NCBI GenBank assembly: GCA_028820695.1
Contig: JAPPIB010000056.1
Coordinates: forward strand, 1 to 64,000
Source: Acidiferrobacterales bacterium
GTDB taxonomy: Bacteria > Pseudomonadota > Gammaproteobacteria > Arenicellales > JAJDZL01
DNA length: 64,000 nt
Direction: 5' to 3'
Part shown: in pieces, positions 36,927 through 45,161 of the stretch
How the letters are laid out: every line of letters begins with the position of its first letter
Numbering within the stretch: the first letter of the stretch is position 1
The notes under the pieces: model-generated
Database searches by the model: none
The model's input: only the letters and a program-made list of their open reading frames with translations
Told to the model about the DNA's origin: nothing
Position numbers and translations under genes: made by a program

Positions 36927-37454
36927 GTGGACATCAAATCGTGCATTCGGACCATCGTCGACTACCCTGAACCCGGGGTGCGGTTTCGCGACATCACGCC
37001 TTTGCTGAAAAACCCTTCGGCATTTCGATTGTGTGTCGATCGGCTGTACCAGAGATTCCAGAATACCGAACTTGATGTCATCGCCACGCTGGATGCCAGG
37101 GGGTTTTTATTTGGATCCGCCCTGGCCTATCTGCTGGGCGTACCACTGATCCCGATTCGCAAGCAGGGCAAGTTGCCGGGCGAGACGGTCAGCTTGGAAT
37201 ATGAACTGGAATACGGCACCAGCTGTATTGAGGTACACGCTGATTCGATCCAGCAGGACGAACGCATCATCCTGATTGACGATCTGATCGCGACCGGAGG
37301 AACCGCTCAGGCAGCGATTGAATTGCTGAACAGGATCGGTGGCCGCATTGTTGAGTGCGCGGTCGTCGTTGAGCTGGTTGAACTCGGAGGAAGATCAAAG
37401 ATCTCGCCAGTGACTCTTCACAGTCTCGTTACATTCACCGAAGACGAGATCTGA
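36927..37454 (+). CDS. apt: Adenine phosphoribosyltransferase
   Basis: Apt salvages adenine to AMP using PRPP. The 175-residue protein has 'IRTIVDYPEPGVRFRDITPL', 'DARGFLFGSALAY', 'KQGKLPGETVSLEYELEYG' and the PRPP motif 'ILIDDLIATGGTAQA'. The start is a GTG at 36927 preceded by GGGAA. It may process adenine released in methyl-cycle or polyamine side reactions; its link to the aminotransferase upstream is unclear. Confidence 0.96.
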   Translation: MDIKSCIRTIVDYPEPGVRFRDITPLLKNPSAFRLCVDRLYQRFQNTELDVIATLDARGFLFGSALAYLLGVPLIPIRKQGKLPGETVSLEYELEYGTSCIEVHADSIQQDERIILIDDLIATGGTAQAAIELLNRIGGRIVECAVVVELVELGGRSKISPVTLHSLVTFTEDEI

Positions 37455-37581
37455 ACAATTCTTCCCTGCGGATTTTTCACACACTGTATCCCATCTGCCA
37501 CAGACCGGCCCAGACCTGACGGCTGCTGAAAGGGTCCTGTCGCTGCGCACAGCCTGCCTGATCCGGGGAAATCGTTTTTTC

Positions 37582-37609
37582 TTGATAACATACTTTTGTA
37601 TGTTATCAT
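37582..37609 (+). promoter_or_regulatory. lexA-cassette promoter embedded in a 26-bp palindrome (likely LexA operator)
   Basis: TGATAACATAC (37583-37593) and GTATGTTATCA (37598-37608) form a perfect dyad around TTTT. The same bases contain a good sigma-70 promoter: TTGATA (37582-37587), 16 bp, TATCAT (37604-37609). Protein bound to the dyad would cover both promoter boxes. The sequence is not the E. coli CTGT-N8-ACAG box, so this LexA would have its own operator class. Confidence 0.75.
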
Positions 37610-37641
37610 ATCACCTCATTTGATCAGCCTGGATTCAAGTC

Positions 37642-38277
37642 ATGGCATACACCAAACCCGGACAAACCCGGAACAGAATCTACCGGTTCGTACGCGAACG
37701 TCTGCTGGAAGGTCAGCCGCCGACTGTGCGGGAGGTCCAGGAAGCATTCGCAATGCGTTCGGTACAGTCTGCCAGAAATCAACTGGACATTCTGGTCCGT
37801 GAAGGGCTGCTGATCCGGCAGCCGGGCAAGGCACGCGGATTCAGGTTGCCCGGCATGCATCGTCCGGGCAGCCTGGTCCCTGTTGCCGGAAGCGTGTCGG
37901 CAGGGCACCTGAACGTCGCCGTTGAGGACATTGAGGGCTACATTCATGTCCAGTCGTTTTCGGACGAGAATATGCTGTTCGCGCTTCGGGTCCAGGGGGA
38001 AAGCATGGTGGGTGCCGGCATTATGCACCGAGATATCGTGCTGGTCCGACATCAGGCAGAGATACATTCGGGTGACATCGTTGTGGCCATGGTTGACGAT
38101 GAGGCGACCGTCAAGGAATTCTGGAACATGGAAGGAAAGATACAGCTGCGAGCGCGAAACGAGAACTATCCCACTCTTTTGCTGGACCCGGAGAATGTCG
38201 TCATTCTCGGAAAGGTCATCGAAGTACGACGACATCTGGAGGCAGGCCAACTGACCGCGGGACATGTCAATGCCTGA
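37642..38277 (+). CDS. lexA: LexA-type SOS repressor
   Basis: A 211-residue repressor with an N-terminal winged helix (about 1-68) and a C-terminal self-cleaving peptidase. The cleavage site is Ala82-Gly83 in 'VPVAGSV'. The catalytic Ser121 is in 'VQGESMVGAGI' and Lys158 in 'DEATVKEF', so RecA-stimulated autolysis should work. It heads a lexA-imuA-imuB-dnaE2 cassette behind a palindromic promoter, implying autoregulation and DNA-damage induction. The imuA ATG lies inside its 3' end (14-bp overlap). It may be the only LexA or a cassette-specific paralogue. Confidence 0.93.
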   Translation: MAYTKPGQTRNRIYRFVRERLLEGQPPTVREVQEAFAMRSVQSARNQLDILVREGLLIRQPGKARGFRLPGMHRPGSLVPVAGSVSAGHLNVAVEDIEGYIHVQSFSDENMLFALRVQGESMVGAGIMHRDIVLVRHQAEIHSGDIVVAMVDDEATVKEFWNMEGKIQLRARNENYPTLLLDPENVVILGKVIEVRRHLEAGQLTAGHVNA

Positions 38278-38884
38278 ACCGGCCCTGCAGCCACTATCAA
38301 GACTTGTCCAACCTCTTTCGGGTAACAGACCCGGATGGAATTTCCAGGAGGTTCAAGGCAGGCTGGTTGAGATTTCCGAACCGCATCCGGTTGCGGCACT
38401 CAGTTTTTGCTTCCTGCTCGTGCATGAGGTGCAGATGACGGGCGGCAGTGCGGTTTGGGTGGGTTCAACAGACAGTACTTTCTACCCGCCGGACGCGGAA
38501 AAAGGTGGAATTGATCTGCGCAATCTGCCCATATTGCGTCTGGCCGACACACGAAGTCTGGTCAGGGCGGCGGAAATCCTTCTGCGGTCGGGTGCGTTCC
38601 AGCTGGTACTGCTTGATCTTGGCCGCAGCCACACCATGCCGGTTGCGCGCCTGGCGCAACTCAATGGACTGGTCCGCAAGCATGGTGCCTGTGCTGTGTT
38701 CCTAACCCGCAAACCGCACAACGAGCAGTCGGTGGGACCGTTGATCTCACTGCATGCCCGAACATCCCGGCAACGGGTCGAGACCAATGCCTTTTTCTGT
38801 GAGCTCCAGATACTGCGCGACAAGCGGCGCGGCAGAAAATGGACCTGGCAGACCTGCCTGTGCGGTGTCAAAGGATATTTTTGA
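38264..38884 (+). CDS. imuA: Mutasome accessory protein ImuA (RecA/SulA-like)
   Basis: ImuA is a RecA-superfamily protein needed with ImuB and DnaE2 for damage-induced mutagenesis. The 206-residue chain has the family layout: an N-terminal helix ('LVQPLSGNRPGWNF' region), 'GGSAVWVGSTDSTFYPPDA', 'LVLLDLGRSHTMPVARLAQ', and the C-terminal 'RDKRRGRKWTWQ'. As in other ImuA proteins the classical Walker A is degenerate. It overlaps lexA by 14 bp and precedes imuB by 11 bp. Confidence 0.85.
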   Translation: MSMPEPALQPLSRLVQPLSGNRPGWNFQEVQGRLVEISEPHPVAALSFCFLLVHEVQMTGGSAVWVGSTDSTFYPPDAEKGGIDLRNLPILRLADTRSLVRAAEILLRSGAFQLVLLDLGRSHTMPVARLAQLNGLVRKHGACAVFLTRKPHNEQSVGPLISLHARTSRQRVETNAFFCELQILRDKRRGRKWTWQTCLCGVKGYF

Positions 38885-38895
38885 CGGCTTCATCG

Positions 38896-40368
38896 ATGAC
38901 CGGTGTATCGTCTGATGTCTGCATCGCTTGCATCTGCATCCCCAGCCTTCCCATGCAGCTGGCCAGGCGCGACCTGCCAGCGGACTTCAGGATGCCGATC
39001 GCACTGGTTGACCGAAATGACAGCCGATCAAGCGTCATTTCAGTCGATCCGCGGGCGGCACGCCAGGGAGTCCATTCCGGCATGTCCTATGCCACTGCAA
39101 TCGCGCTGTGCCCCGACCTGCACGCAGTCTGTCCGCATGCCGAGCAGATCAACCAGGTTCACCAACGGCTTGTTCGTCACCTGAACGAATTCAGTCCGGC
39201 TGTGGAACCGGTGCCGGAAATTCCGGGCGCGTATTATCTTGATGTGCGCGGCATGCATCATCTGGAACCCGACCTGCATGCATGGGGGCAGCGTATGCAG
39301 AGCATCCTGTACGAACGCGAGCAATTGCACGCAGGCATTGTCTTCGGATTCACCCGCTTCGGGGTCCGAGCCACGGCATGCCAGACACGTTCCATCACCG
39401 TATTCGAATCCGCTTCCAGCGAGTCGCAGGCAGTCATGTCGATACCACTTGCAGGACTCAACCTTTCCGCAAGGCCACCTGAGGAACTTGAAAAACTGGG
39501 TGTCTGCACTATCGGAGACTTGCGAAAACTGCCTGAGTGGGAAATCAGGTCAAGATTCACAGAAGAACTCTTCGACCTGGCAAGAAAGGCGAAGTCAGAA
39601 GACGCCTCTGTATACGGTGTCGAACCGCCCGCACCCTATTGTGTGAGAACCGACCTTGATTACTCGGAGCCTGATGCAGACCGACTGGTCGAGATCATTC
39701 ACAGGACCTATCGGCCTGTGCTCGGTGAGATGAGAAAACGATCCGAGGGGGTGGACAGATTGGACATCCGAATGATCAGGGACTTGGGCGGCACGTGCAG
39801 GGAACTGATCAAGACCGCGCAACCCACACTTGATGAATCGACACTGCTGGATCTTCTCCGTTTGCGAATGCATGCGATCACTCTGGACGATGGTATCACT
39901 GCGCTGGCGATCAATATCATCCCCGGAGCGCTGCCGGACCCCCAATTGAGTCTGTGTCAGGACTTCACCAAATCGGAAAACAGCCTGTTGGCCGCGAACA
40001 GGGCGCTTGCCCGTGTCCGCGCCGAGTTCGGACCGGATCGCGTACTGCAGGCACATTGTCGGGCCTCACATCTGCCGGAAGAGTCCTTCGGATGGAAGCT
40101 GTTCGATCAGATCAGCAAACCGTCACCGGTGGAAAAGCACACCTCATGTCTTATTCGCCGGATACTCGACCAGCCTATCCGGATTTCCACGCCGCAACGT
40201 GCCAGACTGCGACGTGTTTTCGGCCCTTATACGGTCAGTGGATTGTGGTGGCGCAATCACAAGATCGATCGAAACGAATATTTCATTGAGGACTCCAACG
40301 GCTGTACACAGTGGATTTTCTACGATAATCTCAGGCGACAGTGGTATGAGCGGGGACTCGTTCAATAA
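38896..40368 (+). CDS. imuB: ImuB, Y-family polymerase-like mutasome scaffold
   Basis: ImuB resembles Y-family polymerases but normally lacks catalytic acids and serves as a hub linking DnaE2 and the beta clamp. Here the N-terminus reads 'CIACICIPSLPMQLA' where polymerases carry the catalytic 'DxD' segment, so the first catalytic Asp is missing, as expected. The palm region 'SVDPRAARQGVHSGMSYATA' and the little-finger region are visible, followed by the typical C-terminal 'RRVFGPYTVSGLWW'. I start at the ATG at 38896; an upstream start at 38839 would overlap imuA by 46 bp. Confidence 0.9.
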   Translation: MTGVSSDVCIACICIPSLPMQLARRDLPADFRMPIALVDRNDSRSSVISVDPRAARQGVHSGMSYATAIALCPDLHAVCPHAEQINQVHQRLVRHLNEFSPAVEPVPEIPGAYYLDVRGMHHLEPDLHAWGQRMQSILYEREQLHAGIVFGFTRFGVRATACQTRSITVFESASSESQAVMSIPLAGLNLSARPPEELEKLGVCTIGDLRKLPEWEIRSRFTEELFDLARKAKSEDASVYGVEPPAPYCVRTDLDYSEPDADRLVEIIHRTYRPVLGEMRKRSEGVDRLDIRMIRDLGGTCRELIKTAQPTLDESTLLDLLRLRMHAITLDDGITALAINIIPGALPDPQLSLCQDFTKSENSLLAANRALARVRAEFGPDRVLQAHCRASHLPEESFGWKLFDQISKPSPVEKHTSCLIRRILDQPIRISTPQRARLRRVFGPYTVSGLWWRNHKIDRNEYFIEDSNGCTQWIFYDNLRRQWYERGLVQ

Positions 40369-40370
40369 TC

Positions 40371-43300
40371 ATGCCGGACCGGATCATCTATGCCCCCCTG
40401 TGGTGCAAAAGCAATTACTCGTTTTTGAAAGGCGCGAGCTTTCCGGAGCAATATGTGAGCACGGCAGCGCAGTTGGGACTCCCATCGATCGCACTGACCG
40501 ACATCGATGGACTGTACGGTATCGTCAAGGCGCATCTGGCAGCAGTTGAGCACAACATCCATCTGATCGTCGGCTCACAGATTACGGTCAACGACCCCGG
40601 TCTGCCGGTTTTCAGTATTGTGTTGCTGGTCCGCAACCGGATAGGATACGCGAACCTTTGCAGCCTGATCACTATCGGGCGACTGCGATGTGAAAAGGGC
40701 AGGAGCGAGGTCACGCTTGAGGAATGCTGCCAGCACTCAGAAGGACTGTACGCGATATGGCTGCCTCAAGGTATCCGCGCTGTACAAGGTCAGGATTCAA
40801 CTGGCGTTCTCAATACCATGAGACAGGCATTCGGTGAGCATCTGTTCATGATGGTCTGCCGACATCGACAGGCGGGAGATCCGATTGTCGAGGCCCGGAC
40901 AAGGGCATACGCGCAGTGGTGCAGCATCCCGACCGTTGCGGCGCAGGAGGTCTTGTATCACGACCGGAACCTACGGCCGGTACAGGACATACTGTCCTGT
41001 ATCCGACAGCGCCAGACCCTCGCTGACTGCCAGCGCCTGCTTGAACCGAATGCCTGTCACGAACTAATTGACGCAGACCGGTTCAAGAACATTTTCAGGG
41101 ACGATCCCGCTTCTGTAGAGGCCTCTGTCGCAATCGCCCGCGATTGCGATTTCCGAATGGATGAAACGCACTATATCTACCCTGAGGAGAGGGACCCGGA
41201 TGGAATGACTGCCAGCCGGCGGCTGCGAGACCTTGCCCGACGCGGCGCACTGCAACGATATTCAGGTAATCCACCGAAGGTGGTCAGCGACCAGATTGAG
41301 AAGGAACTCGAACTGATCAGGGAGCTGGGGTATAGCAGCTATTTTCTGACCATGCATCGAATCGTCAGGTGGTGCAGCCAACAGAACATCATGTGCCAAG
41401 GGCGCGGGTCAGCTGCCAATTCGGCTGTCTGTTACTGTCTTGGCATCACGCATATCGATCCTGTTGACATGGACCTGCTTTTTGAGCGGTTCATGTCGCG
41501 CGAGCGCGATGAACCGCCGGACATCGACCTTGACATCGAACATGAAAGACGAGAGGAGGTCATTCAGTACGTCTACAGAACCTATGGCAGAGATCACGCC
41601 GCCATGGTGGCGGTTGTCATCCGATATCGAAGCCGATCGGCGATTCGGGATGTCGGTACTGCTCTCAGCCTTCCCGAACACGCGATACAGCGACTCTCGA
41701 AGCAGGTTGATTCATACGGCACCGTCGAAACCGGCGACTTTGAGCGGGCAGGTCTGGATCCTTCATTACACGCTCATCATCTGCTGAAGGCATTGGCCAA
41801 TGCCATTGTCGATTATCCAAGGCATCTGTCCATTCATCCCGGTGGGTTTGTGTTTGCCTCCGGTCCGATCTATGAAATGATTCCGGTGGAAAACGCGACC
41901 ATGCCGGAACGAACTGTCATCCAGTGGGAAAAAGATGACATTGAAGCCATGAGAATCTTCAAGATCGACCTGCTCGGACTCGGTGCGCTCACCCAACTGC
42001 ATCGGTGTTTTGATCTGATTGCGAACCATCGGGATATCACCGTCAGCATGGACAGCATGCCAAAGGATGATGAACAGGTATTCAAGATGCTGTGTGAGGC
42101 AGATACTACAGGCGTGTTCCAGATCGAGAGTCGCGCACAGATGAGCATGCTGCCCCGGCTGAAACCCCGGCAATGGTACGATCTTGTGGTTCAGATCGCC
42201 ATTGTCCGTCCGGGGCCGATTTCGGGTGGCATGGTGCATCCTTATCTACGCAGACGCGCAGGAGAGGAACCGGTCACCTACCCTCACCCCTGTCTGGTTC
42301 CCGTACTGGGCAAGACGCTTGGAATTCCGATCTTTCAGGAACAGGTCATCAAATTGGCAATGGTCGCGGCGGACTATCAACCCGGTGAGGCTGACCAGTT
42401 GCGGCGCGACATGGCGGCCTGGCGCAGAACCGACCGGTTGGAGCAACATCGTGAGAAGCTGATCTCCCGGATGACAGCAAAAGGCATTGAACAGAGATTT
42501 GCCGAGCAGGTATTCAACCAGATTCGGGGGTTTGGAGAATACGGTTTCCCGGAGTCACATTCCGCCAGTTTTGCCCTGATCGCTTATGCCGCCTCATACA
42601 TGAAATGTCATTATCCGGCCGAGTTCGCATGCTCGCTGCTCAATTCGCAGCCGATGGGGTTTTACTCACCGGCAACAATCGTCGAGGATGCCAGAAGACA
42701 TGGCGTACGAATTCTCCCGATCGATGTGTTGCGCAGCCAACGAGACTGCACAATTGAAAGCGATCCGGACAGTACCGGTGACTTCGCCCTTCGTATCGGA
42801 CTGCGTTATGTCAAGGGTATCAACAGCAAGGACCTTGCCGCACTGGCAGCGATTCCCAGAAACCCAGGTTCGATTGAGGAACTGATCCATCGGACCGGGA
42901 TATCCAAAACTGCCGTACAGAAGCTCGCTGAAGCCGGTGCGTTCAGGAAACTGAGCCTCAACCGCAGAACTGCCCTGTGGGCGGCTCTTGGTGCCGGTAC
43001 CCGCCAGGACCTCATCCCTGCTACCGGCAGCACAATCGGATTCGCGCCCTTGAGCGCACATGAATCGACCACCTGGGACTATCAGAGCACGGGCGTCAGC
43101 AGCAGTGGGCACATGTTACGACATTACCGACAGCAGATTCAGGCACAGGGACTGCCGGATGCCGCGCAAGTCAGCAATATGCCGGATGGATGCCATGTGC
43201 GGTATGTCGGGATCGTCATCTGTCGACAACGCCCGTCAAGTTCCGCCAATGTGGTTTTCATGACGCTGGAAGATGAAACCGGCTTTGTGAATGCGGTATT

Positions 43301-43472
43301 CTGGCCGCGCTGTTTCGATCGTTATTCAGCACTCGCGAAATCACTCTCACTGATGGGCATTGAGGGAACCCTGCAGGTTGCTGAGAATGTAGTCCATCTG
43401 ATCGTTGAACACGTCTGGGAGCCGACTGAACTTGTCATGTGGAAAAACTTCGAGTCGCGTAATTTCCACTGA
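40371..43472 (+). CDS. dnaE2: Error-prone DNA polymerase III alpha subunit DnaE2
   Basis: DnaE2 (ImuC) carries out mutagenic translesion synthesis. The 1033-residue chain is shorter than replicative DnaE. A PHP domain opens it ('YAPLWCKSNYSFLKGASFP'). The palm has catalytic Asp384 and Asp386 in 'PPDIDLDIEHER'. A helix-hairpin-helix and a C-terminal OB fold ('YVGIVICRQRPSS') follow. The tau-binding tail of DnaE1 is absent. It starts 2 bp after imuB, finishing the lexA-imuA-imuB-dnaE2 operon. Confidence 0.96.
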   Translation: MPDRIIYAPLWCKSNYSFLKGASFPEQYVSTAAQLGLPSIALTDIDGLYGIVKAHLAAVEHNIHLIVGSQITVNDPGLPVFSIVLLVRNRIGYANLCSLITIGRLRCEKGRSEVTLEECCQHSEGLYAIWLPQGIRAVQGQDSTGVLNTMRQAFGEHLFMMVCRHRQAGDPIVEARTRAYAQWCSIPTVAAQEVLYHDRNLRPVQDILSCIRQRQTLADCQRLLEPNACHELIDADRFKNIFRDDPASVEASVAIARDCDFRMDETHYIYPEERDPDGMTASRRLRDLARRGALQRYSGNPPKVVSDQIEKELELIRELGYSSYFLTMHRIVRWCSQQNIMCQGRGSAANSAVCYCLGITHIDPVDMDLLFERFMSRERDEPPDIDLDIEHERREEVIQYVYRTYGRDHAAMVAVVIRYRSRSAIRDVGTALSLPEHAIQRLSKQVDSYGTVETGDFERAGLDPSLHAHHLLKALANAIVDYPRHLSIHPGGFVFASGPIYEMIPVENATMPERTVIQWEKDDIEAMRIFKIDLLGLGALTQLHRCFDLIANHRDITVSMDSMPKDDEQVFKMLCEADTTGVFQIESRAQMSMLPRLKPRQWYDLVVQIAIVRPGPISGGMVHPYLRRRAGEEPVTYPHPCLVPVLGKTLGIPIFQEQVIKLAMVAADYQPGEADQLRRDMAAWRRTDRLEQHREKLISRMTAKGIEQRFAEQVFNQIRGFGEYGFPESHSASFALIAYAASYMKCHYPAEFACSLLNSQPMGFYSPATIVEDARRHGVRILPIDVLRSQRDCTIESDPDSTGDFALRIGLRYVKGINSKDLAALAAIPRNPGSIEELIHRTGISKTAVQKLAEAGAFRKLSLNRRTALWAALGAGTRQDLIPATGSTIGFAPLSAHESTTWDYQSTGVSSSGHMLRHYRQQIQAQGLPDAAQVSNMPDGCHVRYVGIVICRQRPSSSANVVFMTLEDETGFVNAVFWPRCFDRYSALAKSLSLMGIEGTLQVAENVVHLIVEHVWEPTELVMWKNFESRNFH

Positions 43473-43504
43473 AATGAATCCCCTGCCCGGAACACTCCGG
43501 CATC

Positions 43505-43543
43505 AACTGAAATTTATCGGCAATGCGAAACTCAATTTCAGTT
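43505..43543. terminator. Inverted repeat after dnaE2, possible bidirectional terminator
   Basis: AACTGAAATT (43505-43514) and AATTTCAGTT (43534-43543) are exact inverted repeats with a 19-nt loop. TT follows on the + strand and the - strand arm overlaps the stop of the Fic remnant. The low GC content of the stem makes strong termination doubtful. Confidence 0.45.
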
Positions 43544-43804
43544 TTCACCCGCATTCGTTAGCAACCTGCATAACGGTCGGTTGATATAGTAAAGATTCCG
43601 TCCGGCCCGCAGTGCACTTACAAATCCTTTTTCCTGCATCTGATTCAGATACTTTGTTGCGGTCGGGCGGGTCACTCCAAGGTTTTTTCGCAGGCTTTCT
43701 ATGCGTGTGTAGGGGTATCGAAATAATTCGTTGATCAGATTCTGGCTGTACATATTTGGAAACTCACTACGCAATCTATGTTTTGTTTCCAGCATAAGTG
43801 ACAC
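43538..43804 (-). pseudogene. C-terminal fragment of a Fic-family protein
   Basis: The 88 residues match the region after the Fic domain in many Fic proteins: 'LMLETKHRLRSEFPNMYSQ', 'LFRYPYTRIESLRKNLGV', then the winged-helix 'TRPTATKYLNQMQEKGF' and 'GRNLYYIN'. The Fic catalytic core (HPFxxGNGR motif) that should precede it on the minus strand is absent from 43805 onward. It is therefore most likely a truncated, inactive remnant; the alternative is a stand-alone helix-turn-helix protein. Confidence 0.7.
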
Positions 43805-44207
43805 AATTTTTCTACAATCACTGCGTAGACTGAACGGCTGTTCAGGAAGTCAGGATGATTGTTCACGATTGTTGGGGACATCGGCAGGATTGTTTTGCAG
43901 GGCAATTTGCATGGCGGCCGGGAGGCTGATTCCGACAAGACTCAGGACTGTCCAGGCAATGGCAGATTGAGGACAATCCAAGTCCTGTTTGAATGTTCAC
44001 CATGAATTGAGATGAGAGTCCCGCCAATTCTCTTGCATGCCTGCTCAGGTGCCTGGCGTAAAACCCGGATACCACCCGCAGCTGGAATTGACCCATTCTC
44101 ACTTTTTTGCCTTCGTTCTTCAAGCGACAATCAGTCATACTCAGCCACACTCATTAACAAGTACAATAGCAATCTGAATTCTGACCACAAGAATCAAGGC
44201 GGACGCA
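43805..44207. other. Region behind the Fic remnant, no recognised gene
   Basis: About 400 bp where the missing upstream part of the Fic gene should lie. No HPFxxGNGR-like code was found in any minus-strand frame. Other open frames here are short and low-quality. The + strand end carries the start signals (AAGGCGG) of the 63-residue membrane protein. Confidence 0.45.
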
Positions 44208-44399
44208 ATGAATGAGGCTTTGGCTACATGGGAGTTGATAGCGCTAGGCGCGATCGGATTGGTCGTGATCTTTCTATTCTTTCCCGGGCTGAGACGACTG
44301 AGCGAGGAGAGCAGGAATGCGCCGAAGGACTGGCCTGGGTTCCTGTTGCCGATCGGCGCTGTCATTTTGGTCGTTGTTCTGCTTGTCATGGTGGTCTGA
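44208..44399 (+). CDS. 63-residue two-helix membrane protein
   Basis: Two hydrophobic segments (about 10-27 and 45-62) flank a short charged loop 'RRLSEESRNAPKDWPG', giving a hairpin topology with the loop probably in the cytoplasm. AAGGCGG precedes the ATG by about 5 nt. No family is recognised. It lies 34 bp before the glutamine amidotransferase gene on the same strand and may be co-transcribed with it. Confidence 0.7.
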   Translation: MNEALATWELIALGAIGLVVIFLFFPGLRRLSEESRNAPKDWPGFLLPIGAVILVVVLLVMVV

Positions 44400-44433
44400 C
44401 CCCGTATCAATCCCAGAATCAAATTTGAGACAT

Positions 44434-45129
44434 ATGCCGAGAAAAGTCATCAACCTGCGACATATGCAGGACCGGCGAGATGATCATGTCGCCAAGTTTC
44501 TTGATCGCGAAAACATCACGCAGCTGCATGTCAACCCGGCTCACGGAGTCCCGCTGCCAGCGGATTCAAGCGGCTATGATGCGCTGATCATCTATGGCGG
44601 AATCCAAAGCGCTAACGATGGTCCCACCAGACCCTATATCACGCAGGAAATTGACTGGATCACCGATTGGCTCGCTTCCGGCCGCCCAGCACTCGGAATC
44701 TGCCTCGGCGGACAGTTGATCGCCAAATGTCTCGGCGCACGGGTTGGTCCGCATCCTGATGGAATCAGAGAGGTCGGATTTCATGAATTGGAGCCTGTTT
44801 CGGATTCTGATGGTTTCCTTAAGGCACCGGCACACTTCTATCAATGGCATGGTGAGGGGTTTACTCTACCCGATAACTGCGAACTTCTGGCCCGAGGAAA
44901 ACAGTTTCCCAATCAGGCCTATCGATACCAGTCCAATACCTACGGATTACAGTTTCATCCGGAAGTTCCGCGGGTGGTGATGAAAAGCTGGCTTGAGAGC
45001 GGAAGCGAGGCGCTATCCTTCGCTGGTGCCCACTCCGCAGAGCGACAACTGCAAGATGAGTCGCAATACGGAAAGTCAATGGAAAACTGGTGCCTTGACT
45101 TCATCAATACCTGGGCCGAGCGCTGGTAG
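44434..45129 (+). CDS. Class I glutamine amidotransferase-like protein
   Basis: A 231-residue GATase class I domain protein of the GMP synthase-like/YfeJ group. The nucleophile elbow is Cys90 in 'GICLGGQLIA' and the other triad members are His175 and Glu177 in 'LQFHPEV'. The domain stands alone without a synthetase partner, so it may hydrolyse a gamma-glutamyl compound or serve an unknown amidotransfer. The start at 44434 (MPRKVINLRH) replaces a longer in-frame start at 44317 that overlaps the preceding membrane protein gene. Confidence 0.88.
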   Translation: MPRKVINLRHMQDRRDDHVAKFLDRENITQLHVNPAHGVPLPADSSGYDALIIYGGIQSANDGPTRPYITQEIDWITDWLASGRPALGICLGGQLIAKCLGARVGPHPDGIREVGFHELEPVSDSDGFLKAPAHFYQWHGEGFTLPDNCELLARGKQFPNQAYRYQSNTYGLQFHPEVPRVVMKSWLESGSEALSFAGAHSAERQLQDESQYGKSMENWCLDFINTWAERW

Positions 45130-45161
45130 CATCCTATCAGGCGATCAGACTGCGAGCCGCG

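Noticed and set aside
37642..38277. Phage CI-type repressor instead of LexA
   Set aside because: The LexA-type winged helix, Ala-Gly site and imuA-imuB-dnaE2 context favour LexA.
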